64,000 nucleotides of DNA from Nissolia schottii (Eukaryota > Streptophyta > Magnoliopsida > Fabales > Fabaceae): positions 143,657-207,656 of the forward strand of contig QANU01007345.1 in the NCBI GenBank assembly GCA_003254905.1. Reading direction: 5' to 3'. Every line of letters begins with the position of its first letter. The stretch's first letter is position 1. This document shows, one piece after another, positions 35,174 to 47,595 of the stretch. The position numbers and the translations under genes are program-made. The notes beneath the pieces are model-generated. The model ran no database searches. It saw nothing but the letters and a program-made list of their open reading frames with translations, and had not been told where the DNA came from.

Positions 35174-38100
35174 TTGGCTGTACCAATTCATTTGAGCAGT
35201 GCAGCGAGGAATCATGGCTGGTTGTTCGTGAGTTTCAGAGGTAAAGACATGATTCGTCAACGTCTTATTGGTCATCTCTATGACGCTTTCTGTAACAAGG
35301 GATTCCACACCTTCCTTGATGACGAGGAGATCGAGAGGGGAGAGTTTTTTATGAGGTGGATCCTTTCCACGTTCGGTTAGCAAGTGTCCATGAAGGAATG
35401 TCAATGATAAGGCGTAGGCTATGCCATGCCAAAAGAAGCTTCTTTTAATTGTTGGAGAGATCCTAAGTGGCTTGGCCCTGGTAGCTGAATCATCATTTAT
35501 TAAAATGATTTTTCAAGGATAAGGGGAGTGAGATTGATATTGATGATTAAAATTTTCATTTTTTGTTGTTCTCTGTTGACTACTTTATGATTACTACAAG
35601 TCATTTATTTGTCTGTTTCCAATCATTTGTTGACTTCACAATGCTATTGGTGCCTCTTATTTTTCCAAAAAAATTATGATATGTTAACATATCTAGTGAG
35701 ATTTATTCATGCATTATGTGTTAGCAGGGAAGTAGTAGAACTGAAATCATAAAGTTGTTCCCCAACTATAGTGACAAAGTAATCTGGGATGGCGAGGCAT
35801 TCAAGAAGATGGATAATCACAAAACACTTACTGTTGATAAAGCTATTTTTTCAGAAGGTCCAAAACATCTTCCAAATAGTTTAAGAGTGTTGAAATGGCC
35901 AGAATACCCTTGAGAGTTTTTGCCATCTGATTTTTATCCAAAGGAACTTGCCATATTGCATTTACCTTATAGTTGCTTATTGTCACTCAATTTGCTTGAG
36001 CTGCATGAGGCGAGTATAATGATTTCTTTTATCTCATAAGTTGCATATCAAGTAATCCATTTTAATTTTTCAATTTCATTTTCATTTTGCAGAAGTTTGT
36101 GATTTTGAGAGTTTTCAATTTTAACAACTCTCAGTTCATAAAAGAGATACCTGATGTATCTGTTGTCCTGAATTTGGAAGAATTTAATTGAAGTTCATAA
36201 ATCAGTTGGACTGTTGGGTAAACTTAGAAGATTAGATGATTACTGTTGTCGTCGGCTTATGAGCTTCCCAGCTATTATGCTACCCTCTCTGGAAGAACTC
36301 TGTCTTTCATATTGCTCAAGTCTTAAGAGGTTTCCGGAAATATTAGGAAAGATGGAAAACGTAACAAAGCTTGAGTTCCAAGATACTCTAATAAAAGAGT
36401 TTCCATTTTCAGTTCGGTATCTTACTCGGCTTCAAAGATTAGTAGTACTGGAGGGCACTAGAACTGTTCAGTTGCCAGGTAGCATTTTTGTGTTGACAGA
36501 ACTTGAGCTTTTGAAAATTGAGGATTGTGATGGGTTACTTATACATGAACAAGTGAGCTCAATGGTGTTTTCAATCCCACAACAATTTGAGTTCAAAGAA
36601 TGCAAAGTATCAGATGAATTCCTTCGAATAGGCATCCCTTTGTTCGCCAATGTGGAAAAGTTAAATCTATCATTGAATTCTTTTCACAATTCTTCCTGCG
36701 TGTATCAAAGGATGCTCCTTGTTGAAGGTACTTATTTTGGACTGCTGTCGGAATCTTCATGAAATCAGAGGGATGGAACCATGTGGAGTTATCTAATCCT
36801 GCACAAAATGAGTTTGAGGGCACCATGCAAATTGGACTCCATGTATTCAAACAAACTAGTGTCATGGAGGATATCCAATTCACCTATCCACTGTTGTCGA
36901 AAGAAAAGCATAGAGTCATTATCTGCAAGACACTGCACATCCTTGAAATCTTTGGACCTCACAATTCTTCCTGGATGCACCAAGGAATGCCACTTTTTGA
37001 AGGAACTCCTTTTGAATGGTTGCGAGAATCTTCAAGAAATTAGAGGGATTCCACCCAACATACAAGTTTTGTATGCACCGAAATGCACTTCCTTGACTTC
37101 CTCCTGTAGCATCAAGTTACCAAACCAGGTTCCTAAAGAATGTTACTGGTTTTTATTTGGTGTGAGTCCGTATGTACAAATCTCATGGGATTAGATTCCT
37201 ATCTCATTTGATAGGATTTAATAGGATTCAATTCAGATCAAATCAGTTCTCATTTTTAATCATTTCAAACACAATTTAATGTATCTAAGTATTTGATTTG
37301 AGACTCTACCTATATGCATATATGTGCTGCTAAGGTTTTCAATTATTATGGCCAACAGGATTTGCACAATGAGGGTGGAGACATGGAGTTCTGGTTACCA
37401 ATGCCAGGAACAAAGATTCCAGAGTTGTTCAACCGTTCTAGCTCGGGATCGTCAATTTCTTTCTGGTTCAGTAACAAGTTCCCTGCCATATCTTTCTGTG
37501 TCACTAATGGAGATCACTGTACATTATTTTACCCCAAATTGATCATCAACGGCCACAAAGTGCATCAGTTTTCTGTGTTCGTGCTAGAAAAAGATATGAG
37601 GTTGGTAATGCACGTTCGAAAAATGGATGGAACCGTCTAATCCTGCACAAAATGAGTTTGAGGGCACCATGCAAATTGGATTAGTGTCATGGAGGATATC
37701 CAATTCACCGATCCACTGTTGTCAAAAGAAAAGCATAGATTGGTAAACACAGGACAACATTCTCAGACAAAGATTAAGGGCCGGCAACAAAATTTGGCTT
37801 CAATTGAACCGCATGTTGGCAAAATGTCACATTCATTGCTTCCAAATCCAGCATTGAATAACAATAATGTGAATTGGGACTCAAACTCAATGGTATTGGT
37901 ACCAAAGCAAATGAGTAGCACCACTATTGTCCAAGGTACATCTTTCTCGTGAGCTTTCACTATTTCTTTCTTGTTTGCAAATGTTGACTTAACTAGTATA
38001 AATTAGTACAACTGAATTTGTTAAATTTTATATTTTCGTTTTCTTCTCCAAACATGTCTCTAAATTTTTTGTCCCCGAAACTCTTATCAAACATTAGTAA

Positions 38101-39035
38101 AAAAGAAGTTTTACACATTCAATTAAATTATGATAATTAATCGCTCACTTTTATTTTGGATCTCATCTAGCATCAATGGACCATGCAGCGAAGACTCCAG
38201 CAGAATCAATCCAAGCCCCATCTGTTGCTGAGACCACAAATATTCAAGCCCCATGTCCCAATTCATCAAGTGGCAAAGATAGTGGACAAGAAATATACAC
38301 TGAAACCAGTCACACTGCATTGCCAACAACATTTGACGATTCTTTCAGTAATCAAGTTGCTCTAGTTCAAGATGAAATTGCAGAAATGGAAGCATTTTAT
38401 GCTTGTCTTGATGCTGGGACCCATGTTCTTCCACATTGCTATGATAAATCTCCACCACTGTTTCAAGTGATGAGGCCAGGGAAGCATTGAAAATTGTACA
38501 AGACTTCATCTCCGATAATGACGCTTTGGTTTTGTTGCATCCTGAACAATGCAGTGTTGTGAAAACCAGCTTAGATTACCTCTCTAACTTGTCAGCAGAT
38601 GATGGAATTTCAGTAGGAGTGGAAACATTGATATCAGAAGCCTCAGGGTTGTTCATTGGAGTAGAGATTACGTTGAAGCAAGTATGAAAATTGAGTCCAC
38701 AGCATCGGAGCTGCATAGAGCTGATCAATTAAGAAGCAGTTCAGGGAAGTTGTGGCCTTGGAAAATGAGCTGCTCCAAAAGTTAGCCTCAATGGAGAAAA
38801 GTAAAAAGGAGTTGGAGGAGCAAATCAGTGCCATCAAAGCTAAATTAACTGCTTGTGAATCAGAAAAGAACATGGCTGTTCAGAGAAAGAGAGATATCTT
38901 TGTAGAAGGAAAGACACTTAAAGCTCAAGTAGACGAAATGAGGGAAAATGTGCCGTGTCTGCAGCACGAACAAGGTTTAGCAAAGAAAACACAAGTGAGA
39001 ATAGACAAATTTAAGACCATTGTTGTAGATGTATA
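35174..39035 (+). pseudogene. TNL resistance-gene pseudogene (paralogue of the 49.6-kb gene)
   Basis: It follows the intact TNL segment by segment. TIR start: LFVSFRGKDMIRQRLIG and FHTFLDDEEIERG (35215–35345), then cut off. Intron 2 and exon 3 equivalent: 35522–36014, with an in-frame TGA near 35911. LRR exon: about 36094–37130, frameshifted early. C-JID-like exon: about 37362–37640 (GTKIPELFNRS, ISFWFSNKFPAISFC). C-terminal extension: about 38171–39035, with two or more frameshifts. The NB-ARC exon is almost wholly missing between about 35380 and 35510, so no functional NLR can be made. A segment resembling exon 5 is inserted in the LRR exon (see repeat at 36768). Neighbouring open frames are pieces of this one pseudogene, not separate genes. 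Confidence 0.9.
36768..36912 (+). repeat. Internal duplicate of exon-5 sequence within the pseudogene LRR exon
   Basis: The stretch with CCTGCACAAAATGAGTTTGA, GGGCACCATGCAAATTGGA and GTCATGGAGGATATCCAATT recurs at 37625–37740 in its expected exon-5 position. In the intact paralogue this sequence exists only once, at about 53740–53900. The inserted copy interrupts the LRR where the intact gene reads straight through (about 53121–53145). It retains about 22 bp (CTCCATGTATTC…) that the 37.6-kb copy has lost. Confidence 0.85.
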
Positions 39036-40069
39036 AGAATTCAAGTTGAGTTTTGGTTTGACCTTTGTGTAGAGCACCTAGCCTATGGTACATTAGAGTT
39101 ACATTATATTCAATTGAAATTAATGTTGCAGTAACAAAAATTGTGATACTTTATATAATGCCAAGTATCAGAAAATTAAAATCATAGTAAAAGCCAGAAA
39201 GTGCAGTGCTTCCAACTTGCTACCATCCACAATAAGTTTGATGTAGTTGGTGAGGTAAGGGCTCCACGAAACAGCTGCTGCTGGTAAGTATCTATTTGGG
39301 TCGTTCATTGGACAGAGTATGCTTGTTTCTTAAGAAAAGAATGATAGGACATAATTTCATAACATGCAAGCGTAGCACAAAACCAAACAGTAAAAAGAAA
39401 ACATCACACCATTTCACTCTATTCTATCAATACACCAAACACCACCAGTATATGCTACTTTCTGAGTTGCACCAGTATCGTGACAGAGTGGGAGAGAATG
39501 AATCACTTATGTTAGAAGTTCACAATTAATCACTTATTAGTCATTGAAGAAAGAAATTATGCATAGATGGCATGCTCAGATATTTCATTCTGGCAAATTA
39601 AAGTGTGGTATATGATAACTTTAGTCTCTTTTTTTTTTTGGTTGAGAATCACAACCAAACACCCGACAAAAGAAAAGAACAAAGTCTAAACACAACCAAA
39701 TACCCGTCTGAAGGAAAGTATTACCATCACAACTGAAGCACTCCTCAAAAGGTAAAGTATAAACCAAAGGAATGTCCAAAGGCACTTATGATTTACGTTT
39801 TCCAAACTTTGTTATTAATATTATATATTACTATATTTGCCCGAAACATTTGGGCAAAGAAGCCTAAACCGTAAAGCTTTTATTATCTTGATGTTTATGT
39901 ATTGGTTATAAATAATGTCCTGCAAACAGACCAGCATACATTCATATTCAATCAACAAAGTCTCATTAATCTTAAACTAAAGCCTGAGAAGTACACTTCA
40001 CAAGAAACTCTGGTTTCAATTTCAAAAGAACAAATTTGATAATACTATCTCAGAGTAAAATGCGGGAAG
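39036..40069. other. Spacer between TNL pseudogene and Copia element
   Basis: Begins with sequence matching the 3' UTR of the intact TNL (AGAATT…GAGCACCTAG…TGGT.CATTAGAGTT on both). The remainder is AT-rich with no gene recognised. Confidence 0.5.
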
Positions 40070-40502
40070 TGAAAACATACATGCAATGGCAGATCTAAAC
40101 ATGCCAGTCAATTTAAATAACATATTCAGATCAAATAGCGAAAGCTAAATAGTACAAAAGCGTACCTCCAGCCATTGCAAATCAAACACGAAGCAGCTCA
40201 AGCACAAAACCGAAATCAACTTTGTTTTTTCAGACCCTCACTCACTCAAAAATAGATGGTGAATTTTCTAAATAGAGGAGTAGGCTTGGTGATACAAAAC
40301 TGAGAGCACCCCATCCTATTTATAGAGTCTGCTCATCATAAAGCTCAACTAATCTTGATCAGAACGTGGGTTTGATGATAAGAATGTGAGTTTGTTACTG
40401 AACGTTGCAGAGATAAGGGGAACGTGGATCTATCTGAAAACTAATTTCCGAAAAAACTTTAACTGGAAAATCAGGGGAACGTGGATCCATTTGAAAATTC
40501 CA
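40070..40502 (-). repeat. Copia 3' LTR
   Basis: Starts TGAAAACATA and ends AAATTCCA on the plus strand. It is a direct repeat of 48368–48779 (shared GTACAAAAGCGTACCTCCAG, CCTATTTATAGAGTCTGC, GGGGAACGTGGATCCAT). Next to it, on the minus strand, is the purine-rich tract AAGTGGGAGAATGA that primes plus-strand synthesis. Confidence 0.85.
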
Positions 40503-40839
40503 TCATTCTCCCACTTGGTCCATTTAACTCAACATCAACCATAACAAGAAACATAATATATGAGTCATGATGATAGGTCCTCTAATAGTGAGTAATATCT
40601 TCCATGTACTACAATATATCAAGTCTCTCAATACTAGCTCTCAACTTAATGAATAAACCATATGTTTATTCTAGATCTAAACCAAATGATATTTCTTGAA
40701 ATAAATAAATATTTGCACAAATCCATATGAGAAAACATCAAACTGAATAAGAGTTTCATTGAAAATAACAAATGTGCGTACAATGAAATTACATCATGGA
40801 ACCAAGTCCCATTCGTATTACATGATCCTTAAAATTCTT

Positions 40840-42080
40840 TGGTGGCATGCATTTAGTTAAAGGATCAGCAATCATTAACTATCAACTCAGTGCTGACGTA
40901 TCCAATGACCACTTTCTTCTCTTTAACACGTTCTCTTATGGCTAAGTACTTGATGTCGATGTGCTTACTGCGACTTTCACTTTTTTTGTTTTTAGCCATA
41001 AACACCGCAACAGAGTTGTCACAGTACAACTTTAATGGCCTAGAAATAGAGTCCACAACTCTAAGGTCAAACACGAAACTCTTCAACGATACACTATGCA
41101 AGGTAGCCTCCAAACAGGAAACAAACTCAGCCTCCATAGTGGAAATAGCAGTCAAGGGCTGCTTGGCATTTCTCCAAGATACAGCTCCACTAGCTAACAT
41201 AAAATATAACTAGATGTTAATTTTCGTGAATCAAAGCAGCCAGCAAAGTCTGAATCGGAGTAGCCAATCACTTCCAGACAATCAGTCCGTCTGTACATGA
41301 GCATGTAATCCTTTGTCCCTTGAAGATATTTCATCACTTTCTTTGCAGCTTTCCAGTAGTCAACACCTGGATTACTCTAATATCTTCCCAAAACTCCAAC
41401 ATATGAAATGTCAGGTCTGACGCAAACCTGAGTATACATAAGGCTTCTAACAGCTGAAGCATATGGTATATTCTTCATGTGTTCCCGCTCAAAATCATTT
41501 TTTGGGCACTGACTCAAATCGAGTTTGTCACCCTTCACAATGGGAGCTATACTTGGTGAATAATCTCTCATGTTAAATCTCTCTAAAACTTTGTTAATAT
41601 AGGTCTCTTGTGACAAACCCAAAATGCCTTGAGATCTTTCCCTATAGATCTTAATGCCAATAACTTAAGATGCCTCTCCCATATCCTTCATATCAAAGTT
41701 CTTCGAGAGAAATTGTTTCACCTCATATAGCAAACCCTTATCATTAGTTGCAAGCAAAATGTCATCTACGTATAACACAAGAAAACAAATCTTACTCCCA
41801 CTGACCTTTTGGCATATACATTGACCCATGATGTTCTCATCAAAGCCAAATGAAGTAATGACATCATGAAACTTTAGATACCATTGGCGGGAGGCTTGTT
41901 TCAAGCCATACATGGATTTATTAAGCTTGAAAACTAAGTGCTCATCATCACTAGAGGAGAATCCTTCAAGTTGTTTCATGTAAACTTCTTCCTCTAGATG
42001 ACCATTAAGGAATGTCGTTTTTATATCCATTTGATGTAACTCAAGGTCAAAATAAGCTACTAATGCCATAATTACTCTGA
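40840..42080 (-). pseudogene. Copia RT and RNase H region, broken
   Basis: RT: LHQMDIKTTFLNGHLEEEVY, KSMYGLKQASRQWY, and the catalytic LYVDDILLA (about 41755–41780). RNase H: STMEAEF, YCDNS and SKHIDIKY. The final motif (…ELIV then ADPLT) is split by a frameshift near 40875. Stops lie between 41200 and 41380 and around 41660. RT's two active-site Asp are still present, but the polyprotein is not continuous. Confidence 0.85.
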
Positions 42081-42139
42081 AAGAAACTTTCCTAGATACA
42101 AGAGAAAAAGTCTCCGTGTAATCGATTCCTTCTCTTTGA

Positions 42140-43530
42140 GTGAACCCTTTGGCAACAAGGCTTGCCTTATGTCTCTCAATGTTGCCTTGTGAGTCTTTCT
42201 TGGTTTTAAAAACTCATCTACATCCAATGACTTTCACACCACTAGGAAACTGTACAAGATCCCAGACTTGGTTAAATGTCATAAAATCCATCTCATCTTT
42301 CATGGCATTGTACCACAAGTTTGATTCTTTAGAACTCATGGCTTGTGAAAACGTTACAGGATCATTTGCAGCTCCAATGTTGTAGTCCAATTCTTGCAAA
42401 TACACTACATAATCACTAGGGATTGCTGACCTTTTGACTCTAGTAGATCTTCTTAATGTTACCTCATCATTTTCTTGAGGAATTTGTTGCTCAACCGGTT
42501 GTTCAATAGGTTGTTCAACATTATCTTGATATTCCTCATCAATAACTTGATCTAGATAGTCGTTTCTAACAATTTGTGGATCTTCAATCATTGGTTGTCT
42601 AACACCCGTTTGTACTTGAGGGGTGTGAATGACAACCAATCTGTCACTTGAGCTAGAGGGTTGAATTTCATATTGATCCTTTTCAGAAGCAATGTCATGA
42701 AATTGATCACTCCCACTGATCAAGTCATTCTCAAGAAATTTTGGTTTTCTTGATTCCATACTCCTAGTGTTATGTGATGGACAATAGAATCTATACCCCT
42801 TGGACTTTTCAGCATATCCAATGAAATACCCACTAATAGTCCTTGGGTCTAGTTTCTTCTCTTTTGAATTATAAATTCTCACTTCAGATGGGCATCCCCA
42901 ATCGCGTATATGCCGCAAACTTGGTTTCCAACCTTTGAATAACTCAAAAGACATCTTTGAGACAGCCTTGGTTGGAACTCGGTTTAATATATACACAACT
43001 ATCTATAGTGCTTCAATCCACAAGAATTGAGGAAGTTTTCTATTACTCCTCATAATTTTTACCATGTCCATTAAAGTTCGGTTTCTTCTTTCTGTCACGT
43101 CATTCTAATTCGGAGAACCAGACATAGTGTATTGTGCAACAATCCCATGTTCTTGAAGAAATTTCGCAAACAGACCATGTGCTTGTCCATTCTCCGTGTA
43201 TCTACCATAGTATTGTCCACCTCGATCAGATCTCACGATCTTAATTTGTTTTCCACATTGTTTCTCAACTTCATCCTTAAAAACTTTAAAGGCGTCCAAA
43301 GCTTCATCCTTAGAACGAAGTAAGTAGAGATACATATATCGTGAATAATTGTCTATAAAGGTGATAAAGTATTTCGAACTACTTGCATCCATTTTTGGAC
43401 AACAAATATCCGTATGTATGATTTCTAATAGGTTTGAGCTCCTCTTTGCACCCTTTTTAGACTTGTTAGTTTGGTTACCCTTAATGCAATCCACACAAGT
43501 CTCAAAATCAGCAAAATCCAAAGTACTAAG
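42140..43530 (-). pseudogene. Copia integrase region, 3' part, broken
   Basis: Frames read ETCVDCIKGNQTNKSKKG (end of the zinc-binding gag-pre-integrase part), HTDICCPKMDASSSKYFITF, VRSDRGGQYYGR and, further on, the chromodomain-like linker YFIGYAEKSKGYRFYCPS. Asp residues of the catalytic triad are visible at HTD and SDRGG. Frameshifts occur near 43100 and 43000. The frame continues across the nested insertion at 46357. Confidence 0.8.
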
Positions 43531-44378
43531 TGTAACATCCCGCTTTTTTCCCCCTTAGTAAAAAGTTCGTAAAAATAAATAAAGCAATGTATAAATGAAT
43601 TTAGAAAGAAGAAAAACGTTACAAATGTATCCCTTAGTGGAAAGTTCCCCGAACAGCTGCTCGTAGGGCAGCATAAATTATTCTGTGTGGTATTTCCAAA
43701 TTCTGCTGACACTCAAATGATTCTTCTCGACCCCTACAGATGGACGAAAAACCTAAAGCATCGGTAAAACAGAAATCGGTTCGATTTCGGACGATTCCGC
43801 AGACACTAGAACGGTCCCGTTTGGCCCCGTTTAGCCAGTAGAACTGAGCTGAGGGCCTCAAGTCTCTGGAAATCATACCTTATGGAGGGAAACATTTTAA
43901 GATGCCTTAGAGTAGCCCAAAATCTCATTAGGAAAATAGGCGAGAACGGGCGATTGCGGAAACGCTAGCGGAACAGTCCTGTACGGACACCGGCGAGTGA
44001 AAACGGGCCGAAAGTATCTATAAAGAATACTTCCCCGGAGGAAAAAGTACAAGTGTCTTAAACCAATAATATTCCCATGTAGGAGGAAAGTAGAGGATCG
44101 CGACGGTATAAGTGGAATATTTTTCGGATGACCGTGCGCGACGCACCGGCACTACGAGCGATAAAACACGAACGAAACGGAACCGGGAGAAAGTAAAAAT
44201 ATGGGCAGCCCACATGATTAATTCATTGCAAGGGAAATAATATAAAATTCCAATACTATTCATTGATGTGACATTACGAATATCTTTTTATATAATTAAT
44301 TATAAAAGAAAATAGAAAATGGCAAAACTGTAAATATGCATAGGGGTAAAAGGGTAATTTTTAGGGGTAAGATTTTGG

Positions 44379-44388
44379 CTATAAATAG
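44379..44388 (+). promoter_or_regulatory. TATA box of the nested LTR
   Basis: CTATAAATAG lies in GC-balanced sequence and is followed about 30 bp later by a GAAGAGAGAAATCC stretch, a plausible transcription start for the LTR. Confidence 0.5.
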
Positions 44389-44825
44389 CCACCCCATATG
44401 CAGAAATTTGAAGAGAGAAATCCTCTCTGGAGCTAGGGGAAACTCTGCCCCGTGTATGCCGCGGTTACCTTGCAGAAACGCTGCCGGAAGCTTGGACCGT
44501 GCTCGAGGCTTGGAGGACTGCTCTCCCCCACGCCTTTCCCATCACCGAACAGCCCCCCAAGTTGTGTAACTCTAGTTTACTCACCTCTTTGGTGGATTGT
44601 TACTTGTTATGTGTTTATGTGTGTGTATGTCTTGATGTTTGTATGCATGCTTAGGTAGTTTAGAACTTTGGTTAGGATAGGGAGATGATTCTGAAGGGTT
44701 CTATGACTTGGACTAGATAGGATTTTGATGGTTGGAATATGTGTGAGAACCTCAAGAAGTACCCATGAGCAAAGGGGAAAAGAAAGGAAAGAAAATCAAG
44801 AATTCTGTTTTCAATTTCGCCAGTG

Positions 44826-44920
44826 ATCGCTGAGCGGTCCTTGGTACCGCTGAGCGGAGTTTACTGCTGAGCGATCGGGCTCATACCGCTGAGCGACCCT
44901 AGGGTACCGCTGAGCGGTCT
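44826..44920. repeat. Short tandem array of GCTGAGCG motifs
   Basis: Five copies of GCTGAGCG(G/A) spaced about 16–22 bp apart (near 44828, 44849, 44865, 44887, 44908), several preceded by GGTACC or ATACC. It lies within the nested LTR. Confidence 0.8.
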
Positions 44921-46364
44921 GAGACCTAAAAGTGTTATGGATACTGTCTTGAGGCACATAGTCCAACGAACAATGATTTAACTGTAATTGGTAACTGATG
45001 TAAATGCGGTATGTGCAGTATGTGAAATAATCTGTTAGCATTCCATGCATCATGATAAGATAATGTTAAGAGGACTAGAAGTAATTCTGCAATAAGTAAA
45101 GATTATGAATTGAACCATAGGGAACAAGTCATGTCATGTTGCAGGTACTGAAAGGAAAAGATGTTGAAATGCTGTATGAAAAGAAATGCTGAAAAATTCT
45201 GAGAAACATGTACAGGCCGTGATCACGAGAGCCAAACGATCCCACTTCAGTAGGTCAGAGGGACATACTAAAGGTGGAAGCCCGCCACAGGTGGTGTCGA
45301 TATGGCATACCTAGAGGTGTGCGGTTATCACGTCTAGCAGGGTCGAAAGAGGGCAATGCTAGGTGGGGGTACAACATCGCCCACTGCTGAGGTGTCGAGA
45401 GAAGGCACGCGGCAGGTGGAAGCCCACCGCAGGAAGGTCGAAAGAGGGCCTACCTGGGGGTGCGAGGTTATTCCGTCATATTACTGTCGTGGGAATAACA
45501 TATATTCCAAAAACCATATTCAATCTGATATGCATGAATGTATGAAATGTATGTATCTGATATTCTGTAATTACCGTCAAGAGAACGCTCGAGACGGCTA
45601 TGTATGTACACATAATGTTAACAAGCACGAGAACTTAGTAAGCAAGAGTAGTTCCCTCATCACCTAGTAATGTAGATAAAGCCGTTCAGGACCTTAGGAC
45701 AGATAATAATCAGTAGGGATGTTAGTATGCATGTTCACTTAGAAACACCTGAGCGGCCTGAAGTCCGACCAAATATGACGCGAGATTCAAGAGCTAAAGT
45801 TAACTCCACTGAGAACCTACCGTTCTCACCCCCACTGCCCTATGATTTCAGGAACATGTGATGACTCATACTACGAGGATGAGGCAGAACCGGCCGAGGA
45901 GCTGTGAGGCGGTCAGGACCGGACAAGGACGCTAGAGCCAGCAAGAGCCAGTATTCTGTTAGGGGCAGACTTAGGAGGGTGACAGTTAGCCCTCGCATTC
46001 TGAGGACATGTATTGTATATATTGAACATGTTACTTGTATATTACTTATTGTAATAATAACTATATGACTCTTTGTGATGGACCAAATGGATGTACAGTT
46101 TATGTTTTGCTATTACTAGACTGTAGATCGTTAAGCTTCGATGGCTCTATCATTTGTAATAACTATTCTTTCTGACGTATGGCTCCTATTTTATTCAATA
46201 ATCTATATAATGGAAAAGTTTGAAATCGGTCCCTATTTTCCTAAACCAGTATTTTCCAGAAATTAATAACGGACTATAAGTATTCCCACCAGATAGTAAA
46301 CAACCTAGTGAGCATTGTTTACTGCGTACGGGTAAACAGTTAGCTAGTGTGGTTCACTAAGTAT

Positions 46365-47595
46365 TCCTTGATTTACCAATCTCTTAACTCTCTCAATAGA
46401 GATATGTCCTAATCTATGGTGCCACAACATAGAGGATTCCTCATTCACAACACATTATTTACCCCTGGCAGTAACATGCATAAAATTATAAGCAACATCA
46501 TCACGCAATTCAATATAGTAAAGACTATCGAGTAATGCACCGAAACCAATAATTCCAGATTTATTAATTAAAGTAAAATTAGAATTTGAAAAATTAAAGG
46601 AAAAACCCAATGGCACAAGTCTCGATACAGAAATAAAATTCTTAGAAAAACTTAGAACATAAAATGCCTTTTCTAAATGCAAAACGAAACTGCTGCTCAA
46701 AACCAAATTGCCTGTCCCAATGGACTCCACATGTGAGCTCATTTTGCCTCCTAAATAGATGTACTACTCACTTCCCACTGGCCTCCTTAGGTTTTCCATA
46801 CCCTACAAGGTATTAGAAACATGGATTGTAGAACCAGAATTAATCCACCATGTGTTATGATTAATACTAACCATATTCAATTCATAACAAACAAAAGCAA
46901 ATGGAGTACCTTTCTTGTCCATCCAGCTCTTAAACTTTAAGCAATCTTTCTTCATGTGTCCTTTCTTCTTGCAAAAGAAACACTTGGACTCTTTCTTTAC
47001 GACTGGCTGAGCAGGAATCTTGCCCTTGTTTTTGGGTTGATCTCTTTTCTTCTTTCCATGAACAGTTAAGTTCACCCTTTCGCCCTCTTCTATAATTAAC
47101 CTTTCTTCTTATTGAACACACATGGTCATTAACTCTTTAATTGGCCATCTGTCTTTATGTGTGTTATAAGAGATTTTGAAGGGAACATATTGCAAGGGTA
47201 GAGTACACAAAATATAGTGTACTAGGAAAGAATCAGAGATGGTAACCTCCAAGGCTTTCAGCTGAGCCACTATATCCCTCATGCGCATGATGTGATCACG
47301 TACACCCCTTATCCCATGGAGCCTTAACGATGAGAACTGCATTATATGGGTGCTGGCAACGGCCTTATCAGATGCAATAAATTGATCATCAATGGCCTTC
47401 AAAAGATCCTTGACCTTCTCATACTGATCAATGGAACTATGGATACTAGCAGATATTTTGGTCTTTATGAACATTATAGAGAGACGATTAAATCTCTCCC
47501 ACCTTTCATAAAGATTGACAGCATTTGGAGTGCTAGTTTCAGTAATGTCTGGCGGTTCGTCTTTCCTAATAGCATAGTCAATATCCATTCAGCCT
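46365..47595 (-). pseudogene. Copia gag, protease and start of integrase, broken
   Basis: Gag spans 47109–47588 (MDIDYAIRKDEPPD…, then LRLHGIRGVRDHIM). A zinc knuckle CFFCKKKGHMKKDC (CX2CX4HX4C) follows near 46960. The protease active site reads WWINSGST, so the catalytic Asp of the usual D-S-G is replaced by Asn. The gag-pre-integrase zinc domain (LWHHRLGHISIERVKRLV) lies at 46370–46430. A frameshift separates gag from the zinc knuckle near 47110. The copy is not competent. Confidence 0.85.

Larger units (their letters stand above)
43531..46356 (+). mobile_element. 2.8-kb LTR-type insertion nested in the Copia (probable solo LTR)
   Basis: Starts TGTAACATCCCG and ends GTGTGGTTCA. It is flanked by CTAAG on both sides (43526–43530 and 46357–46361). 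Removing it and one CTAAG rejoins the Copia integrase frame exactly. A TATA box (CTATAAATAG, about 44379–44388) on the plus strand suggests plus orientation. TGTAACA starts are typical of Gypsy/Tekay-type LTRs. No coding domain and no second LTR copy were found inside, so a long solo LTR or a non-autonomous element fits. It contains short tandem repeats near 44826 and repeated AAGAGGG-type text near 45230–45470. Confidence 0.85.

Noticed and set aside
36214-38490. Several separate small LRR and C-terminal genes
   Set aside because: Alignment by order with the intact TNL shows they are fragments of one pseudogene separated by stops and frameshifts.
44811-45053. Open frame in the nested LTR
   Set aside because: It overlaps the GCTGAGCG array, and no transposon domain or start context supports it.
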